From contig CAVUWX010000014.1 of the NCBI GenBank assembly GCA_963745205.1, positions 19,275 to 83,274 of the forward strand: DNA of 64,000 nucleotides, read 5' to 3'. Under the pieces are notes generated by a model. That model worked only from the letters and a program-made list of their open reading frames with translations, was not told where the DNA came from and searched no databases. Below, piece by piece: positions 60,512-64,000 of this stretch. The stretch is from Hyphomicrobium_A sp963745205. Its GTDB lineage: Bacteria > Pseudomonadota > Alphaproteobacteria > Rhizobiales > Hyphomicrobiaceae. Position 1 is the stretch's first letter. Every line of letters starts with the position of its first letter. A program made the position numbers and the translations under genes.

Positions 60512-60670
60512 TTACTTCTTCACGCACGCCTTAGTTGTGTCGTCCCACTTCATGTCCTTCGTCTTTTCGCAGTCGGCTTTTGTCTTTGGCGCGTCCGCTG
60601 CCAACGCAGGGGCGGCGACGGCAAGCAGAAGGCCGGCGACAATCGCTGTGCTCAGAATCTTAGCTGACAT
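60512..60670 (-). CDS. small secreted protein, 52 aa
   Basis: A signal peptide (LSTAIVAGLLLAVAAPALA) is followed by ADAPKTKADCEKTKDMKWDD and TTKACVKK. The mature 28 residues are lysine-rich with two cysteines, probably a disulfide loop. The ATG at 60670 has GGAGG about 13 bases upstream. I have seen similar tiny periplasmic proteins in Hyphomicrobiales, but know no function. Confidence 0.6.
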   Translation of the reverse strand: MSAKILSTAIVAGLLLAVAAPALAADAPKTKADCEKTKDMKWDDTTKACVKK

Positions 60671-60835
60671 GTCAGATTTTTTCCTCCCTAGTCTCAAGCT
60701 ATCATCCCAAATCCAGCATCTTGCGTGAGCCAGCCCAAGGGGTGCGAGCTGGCTCACGTATCGGCACCAACGCAAGACAACTCCCAGGTGCTCAGACACT
60801 ATCGAGCGGGAACATCCAAGCCGGATTGACCAAGA

Positions 60836-60937
60836 TCAAGTTGCCGGCCGGTCCTGTGCATAATTGCGCGAGGCAAAAGAGCCCGGAAGCTGTCGGGCAC
60901 GTCGCGCGACCAAAACCAAATTCGCCACCGTCCGCAT
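60836..60937 (-). pseudogene. decayed gene start sharing the cytochrome leader
   Basis: The ATG at 60937 lies in the second leader repeat and encodes MRTVANLVLVARRARQLPGS then FASRNYAQDRPAT and stop. The beginning looks like a signal peptide that has been frameshifted. No haem motif follows in any frame. It is probably the dead duplicate of an exported-protein gene; the identity cannot be told. Confidence 0.4.
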
Positions 60938-60959
60938 CCTCCGCACCTTCCAAGAACTC
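60928..60959. repeat. leader repeat, copy 2
   Basis: Second copy of the 32-base leader at 60086-60117, differing at three positions. It carries GGAAGG, GGAGG and ATGCGGACGG on the minus strand. It heads the decayed frame 60836-60937. Confidence 0.6.
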
Positions 60960-61030
60960 TGACGGCCGTGCGTATTGAACCGAATGCGCCCTATTGCGTT
61001 CCTGCACAATCGAAGCAAAAGAGGAGCGAC

Positions 61031-61093
61031 ATGAAGCTCCCACACTTCACGACTGCTATTGCCCTGCTGGTCCTCGCGACACATAGAGCGTGA
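61031..61093 (+). pseudogene. truncated signal-peptide remnant
   Basis: A strong GAGGAG site precedes ATG at 61031, but the frame stops after 20 residues (MKLPHFTTAIALLVLATHRA). The sequence looks like the first part of a signal peptide. In the next frame it would continue to CAYSGPGIKK and stop, so a one-base change may have broken a short gene. Confidence 0.35.
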
Positions 61094-61206
61094 TGCTGCA
61101 GCAACAGCGTGTGCGTATTCAGGTCCGGGAATCAAAAAGTGATTCAACGACGTGTTATTAGTTACCCTCAGAGGAGGATTTGTTCGGCTTCACCTCGGAG
61201 CGAGCA

Positions 61207-61911
61207 ATGAAACGAGCAAAAGTCAGGTTCGCCTGCATCGCCCTTGCAAGCGTTTCAATGCTAGCAATCACTCCAGCATTGGCTGACGGCATGCCGGGGA
61301 GCGCCCCCTGGGCTGAGGCCGTCGTTCTCATGCCGTCGGCGTGGTCGGGTTTTTATGTGGGCGGCCATCTTGGCGCCGCGCTCAATCAGCGCGCCTTCAC
61401 CATTCAGGATCTGAGTGGTGGCGACCTCTCTTTGCCCTCCCCCTCCGAAGATCAGATCCTTATCGGCCTGCACGGTGGCTACAATTGGCAGGTCCAGCAA
61501 ATCGTGCTCGGCATCGAGGGAGATGTCAGTTTTTCCAATGACGCCAACTATCTCGCCAGCATTCGCGGGCGCCTCGGGTTTGCACCATGGGATCGGTTGC
61601 TACTATACGGCACCGCCGGCGCTGCCTTTATCGGCCTCGATGAACCCTTCGCGATTGTACCCGCCGGCCAGGATCCCTCTCCGTTCACTCGCAACCGCAA
61701 CGGCACTGGATTCGTCGTTGGGGGCGGCGGCGAGTACAGAGTTTTGCCGAACACCAGCCTTGGCGCCGAAGGCCTCTTTTATGATTTTGGTAGCAGCAGC
61801 ACGCTGCTTAGCACCCCACCTGATGTCGGAGGCGAGCCCTTCGTCTTCAAAGACGACCTCAATTTCTGGGTGGTCCGTGGCCGGCTAACCTACTATTTCA
61901 ACGGCCATTGA
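61207..61911 (+). CDS. Omp25/Omp31-like outer-membrane protein
   Basis: A 234-residue protein with signal peptide (CIALASVSMLAITPALADG), a short linker, then the eight-strand barrel of the Rhizobiales Omp25/Omp31-type porin family. Landmarks are WSGFYVGGHLGAALNQRAFT at the start, QQIVLGIEGDVSFSNDANYL, IRGRLGFAPWDRLLLYGTAG in the middle and VVRGRLTYYFNGH at the end with a near-terminal aromatic. The ATG at 61207 has GGAGCGAG upstream. It is convergent with the cytochrome c gene at 62011. Confidence 0.8.
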   Translation: MKRAKVRFACIALASVSMLAITPALADGMPGSAPWAEAVVLMPSAWSGFYVGGHLGAALNQRAFTIQDLSGGDLSLPSPSEDQILIGLHGGYNWQVQQIVLGIEGDVSFSNDANYLASIRGRLGFAPWDRLLLYGTAGAAFIGLDEPFAIVPAGQDPSPFTRNRNGTGFVVGGGGEYRVLPNTSLGAEGLFYDFGSSSTLLSTPPDVGGEPFVFKDDLNFWVVRGRLTYYFNGH

Positions 61912-62010
61912 CGCCAAGAATCTCGGGGGGAAAGCGCACCGTCTGCACCCTTCTCGTTTTCATCAGCGCCCCAACTTGCCATGGATACAAGCGCACGCGA
62001 GCTGAAGGCG

Positions 62011-62397
62011 TCACTGCGCCTTCTTGCCCGCGGCGTCGAACTGTTTGAGGAACGCGATCAGATCCTGAACTTTCTTCTCGTCCTTGATGCCGGCGAAGAT
62101 CATCTTCGTGCCGGGCACCTTGACCTTCGGGTCCTTGAGATACTCCGTCAGATTGGACTCATCCCATGTGATGCCGGAATTCTTGTTGGCGTCTGAATAG
62201 CTATATCCGGCTACCGAACCGGCTTTTCGGCCGACGACACCATTGAGCTCTGGACCAATAGCGTTTTTTGCTCCCTCACCGATCTGGTGGCAGGCCTTGC
62301 AGGTGGCAAAGACCTTTTCACCCTCAGCTGGATCCTGAGCGCTGGCCGCGTTCACTAAACAAACTGCGGTTGCGACGGACATCACGATTCTTCGCAT
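62011..62397 (-). CDS. class I cytochrome c (c2/c550 type)
   Basis: A 128-residue exported cytochrome. The signal peptide (VMSVATAVCLVNAASAQ) is followed by AEGEKVFATCKACHQIGEGA with CxxCH, KNAIGPELNGVVGRKAGSVA, GYSYSDANKNSGITWDESNL, and the methionine ligand in KVPGTKMIFAGIKDEKKVQD. This is the pattern of cytochromes c2/c550 that carry electrons in the periplasm. The ATG at 62397 follows AGGAGAGTTGC. A likely electron shuttle for a respiratory or methylotrophic enzyme, which is not present in this window. Confidence 0.88.
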   Translation of the reverse strand: MRRIVMSVATAVCLVNAASAQDPAEGEKVFATCKACHQIGEGAKNAIGPELNGVVGRKAGSVAGYSYSDANKNSGITWDESNLTEYLKDPKVKVPGTKMIFAGIKDEKKVQDLIAFLKQFDAAGKKAQ

Positions 62398-62738
62398 TGC
62401 AACTCTCCTGCATCCCCGCGATCTGACTCAAACCCACCGGCACGGTTGCACCACGAGGAGGATACGACCGAGCTCAGCACAAGCAAATGCCCTTTATGAA
62501 CTTCTGTCTGCCGGTGACGTCGGCATTGCGGAAGCCTATTGGACTTTCTCCCCGACACCTTTGCTCGAGGCTTGACCGTGGGCTTTGGGTCGATAAGCCG
62601 CAGCACCGCCTGACCTAGATCAATGCGCGCCACCCCGACGGGCGGACCCTCCCAACAAAAGGTTCCTCATTCCGAGTCTTCTATCTTGGCGATCCCAAAA
62701 GGTATTCGCGTCAAACAAGGCACCCAAAGGAGGCGGAC
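62398..62738. other. 341-base gap without a gene
   Basis: I see no coding frame with plausible composition here. The right end provides a strong ribosome-binding site (AAAGGAGGCGGAC) for the gene at 62739. The left end is the promoter side of the cytochrome c gene. Confidence 0.4.
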
Positions 62739-63038
62739 ATGACGAGGCCAAGCGAACACTTGTCCATGCTTGACGAGAACTCTCCGGCGCCCGAGCTGAT
62801 GGTGCGCATGATGGACCACATGGCCGCGAATTGGAAAACGGCCGCGCGCATCGACGGCGGTCTGGCTTGGTACGCAGCCCGCACCAAATGCATCTTCTGT
62901 CCTCATGAGACGGAATGCCGGAGCTGGCTAGACGGTCCCGAGGCGCTGCCGGAGTTCTGTCCGAATGCCAAATTCTTCAGGGGTTGTGCTGCGGCCTATG
63001 CTCACGACCAGTTTTTTGTCCCAGACGTCTTAGAATAG
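62739..63038 (+). CDS. DUF6455-type cysteine-rich small protein
   Basis: A 99-residue cytoplasmic protein. The core is MDHMAANWKTAARIDGGLAW, then CIFCPHETECRSWLDGPEAL and FCPNAKFFRGC. The cysteine pattern C-x2-C-x6-C and a later FCPNAKF matches DUF6455 as I know it, a family of small proteins frequent in alphaproteobacteria. The cysteines may bind zinc or an Fe-S cluster. A near-perfect ribosome-binding site (AAAGGAGG) precedes the ATG. Confidence 0.75.
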   Translation: MTRPSEHLSMLDENSPAPELMVRMMDHMAANWKTAARIDGGLAWYAARTKCIFCPHETECRSWLDGPEALPEFCPNAKFFRGCAAAYAHDQFFVPDVLE

Positions 63039-63392
63039 CGACCCTTCAGGGAAGTGATCTAATTACTGCGCGACGGATTGGCTTGACCGCGGCAAACCAT
63101 CGGCTCAGTCGAAGAAGCTGAACCCTGGTAGCGATGAGGTCGGCCGCATCTCTCGCCTCAGGAATTCCAGCAAGAATTGCGAATGCCTTTCGCCCTGCTC
63201 GCTCTGACGGTTGTCGCGTCAAGCCTCAGCAACTTGCACGAGTCTTTGAGTGGTGAATGCGCAACAAGCGCATCGAGAAAGCGAACATATTTGAGCCAAA
63301 AGAAAGGCCACAGGCGGAATCAAGTGCTAGCTTGACGCACTGCCTTCTCGCGAGGGGGGATTACGGCTCGCGAAGGCGGGGGGACTGTTTGG
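63039..63392. other. 354-base stretch with only a small doubtful frame
   Basis: Only the doubtful 50-codon frame 63183-63335 is seen in this stretch. The remainder carries no clear signals apart from a GGGGGG run near 63380 that could help translation of the gene at 63393. Confidence 0.35.
63183..63335 (+). CDS. possible small exported peptide, 50 aa
   Basis: A frame beginning MPFALLALTVVASSLSNLHE, with a signal-like hydrophobic start and a basic tail (SRKRTYLSQKKGHRRNQVLA). There is no good ribosome-binding site, so it may be spurious or a gene remnant. Confidence 0.22.
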   Translation: MPFALLALTVVASSLSNLHESLSGECATSASRKRTYLSQKKGHRRNQVLA

Positions 63393-64000
63393 ATGACGCG
63401 TGGGGGACATCGCGCCATCGGCGCTGATCTATCGCCGCTCTATATCTTCGGCGGCGCTGGCGCTTGCGCCTTGGCCCTGGCGGCAGGGCTATCGCTGAGG
63501 GCAGGACCAGCCTCGGCGTTGCCGAGCTTTGCCCGCCAAACGGGCCAGCCGTGCGCGACTTGCCACAACGGAGTTTTCCCCCAGCTGACGCCCTATGGCC
63601 GTCAGTTCAAGCTCAATGGCTATACGTCCGGCGGCACCCGATGCCACGACAGCGTGGCTTCCGATCCGACGCCCCAGATCCCGATCTCCGTAATGCTGCT
63701 GCCGACCTACACCCATATTGGAAAGGATCTAGTTGATTTGCCTGTGAACCGGGATGGTGACCTGAACGGCTTAAAAACGAACAATAATGTCATGGTCCAG
63801 AGCGAAAGTGTTTTTTACGGAGGCCAGATTTACTGCCAGCTGGGGGCGTTCATTCAGGCGACTTATTCTAGAACCGACGAGGCCTTTGGTTGGGACAATG
63901 CCGATATTCGCTACGCGAACAGAGCCAATGTGCATGGCATGGACATTATTTATGGTCTAACAGTCAACAATAACCCCACCGTCGAAGACCCCTGGAATAC
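63393..64000 (+). CDS. c-type cytochrome/outer-membrane protein, 5' part
   Basis: The frame opens at ATG 63393 and stays open to the window end (202 codons seen). A hydrophobic export signal (IFGGAGACALALAAGLSLRA) is followed by PSFARQTGQPCATCHNGVFP with CxxCH, then QLTPYGRQFKLNGYTSGG. Long Asn/Tyr-rich beta-strand-like sequence with GLKTNNNVMVQSESVFYGGQ continues to the end. The haem-plus-PYGRxFKLNGY pattern belongs to a group of exported proteins that combine one haem with a long beta-rich, probably outer-membrane, domain; I cannot name the family with certainty. A second CH (TRCHDSV) lacks the first cysteine of a haem motif. Confidence 0.65.
   Translation, partial: MTRGGHRAIGADLSPLYIFGGAGACALALAAGLSLRAGPASALPSFARQTGQPCATCHNGVFPQLTPYGRQFKLNGYTSGGTRCHDSVASDPTPQIPISVMLLPTYTHIGKDLVDLPVNRDGDLNGLKTNNNVMVQSESVFYGGQIYCQLGAFIQATYSRTDEAFGWDNADIRYANRANVHGMDIIYGLTVNNNPTVEDPWN

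Larger units (their letters stand above)
60671..61206. other. 536-base region of gene remnants
   Basis: Between the 52-residue gene and the porin no full gene is seen. Two broken starts are present: a minus-strand one at 60836-60937 with a duplicated cytochrome leader, and a plus-strand one at 61031-61093 with a signal-peptide-like sequence. The rest shows no coding character. Confidence 0.45.

Noticed and set aside
1..64000. CRISPR arrays or rRNA genes
   Set aside because: No regularly spaced repeats of 20-40 bases and no recognisable 16S, 23S or 5S segments were found in reading the window.

Overview
The window is GC-rich chromosomal DNA from an alphaproteobacterium, most likely of the order Hyphomicrobiales (Rhizobiales; Hyphomicrobiaceae- or Nitrobacteraceae-like). 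This rests on a long N-terminal extension on ribosomal protein S9, a bacterial leucyl-transferase, DUF6455 and imelysin/DUF1513 genes, a YIP1-type signal peptidase, and a palindromic intergenic repeat that I recognise by eye from Bradyrhizobium-type genomes. No formal taxonomic test could be run.

Layout. 0-8.6 kb: small unknown proteins, metY, an acyl-CoA/ACP synthetase, rimK and bpt (two protein-modifying enzymes close together) and a gene broken by an in-frame stop. 8.6-15.8 kb: a probable copper region. A DUF2946 protein, an outer-membrane protein, copC and copD form a minus-strand operon; a second DUF2946-like protein and a TonB-dependent receptor lie on the plus strand. 15.9-19.86 kb: a small accessory insert (CAP protein, L,D-transpeptidase-like protein, HTH protein, 31-codon membrane peptide, unknown protein), bounded on the left by a diverged second copy of the 3' end of parC and on the right by parC itself (19.9-22.1 kb). 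22-33.8 kb: housekeeping genes, including a YIP1-signal peptidase I fusion, an RlpA-like protein, a glutamate-receptor-like channel, rplM-rpsI (rpsI carries a frameshift), a TerC-like protein, argC and ctaA, plus a structured RNA candidate in a 616-base gap.

33.9-42.3 kb is an exopolysaccharide cluster: deacetylase, Wzz-type protein with a decayed kinase domain, Wza-like export lipoprotein, GT4 glycosyltransferase, undecaprenyl-phosphate sugar transferase and O-antigen ligase/polymerase. 42.3-47.7 kb is a divergent iron-type cluster of two imelysins, a di-haem DUF1111 protein and a DUF1513 protein, with a perfect palindrome between the two arms. 49.7-53.6 kb holds pgi, tal and pgl of sugar-phosphate metabolism. 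53.6-56.5 kb holds two adjacent membrane GTPases, followed by a sodium:solute symporter.

At 57,991-58,030 the symporter 3' end runs into the 3' part of a tRNA-Pro-like gene. The 5' part is absent, as expected at the end of an element integrated in a tRNA gene. Everything to the right (58.0-64.0 kb) looks like an accessory island: a 5'-truncated pyruvate phosphate dikinase-like gene abutting the last codons of a lost cytochrome c, two cytochromes c, repeated leader sequences, tiny secreted proteins, a porin, and the start of a c-type cytochrome with a long, probably outer-membrane, tail that leaves the window. The two integration-like scars (parC and tRNA-Pro), the tandem GTPase pair and the RNA candidate are the most interesting points.
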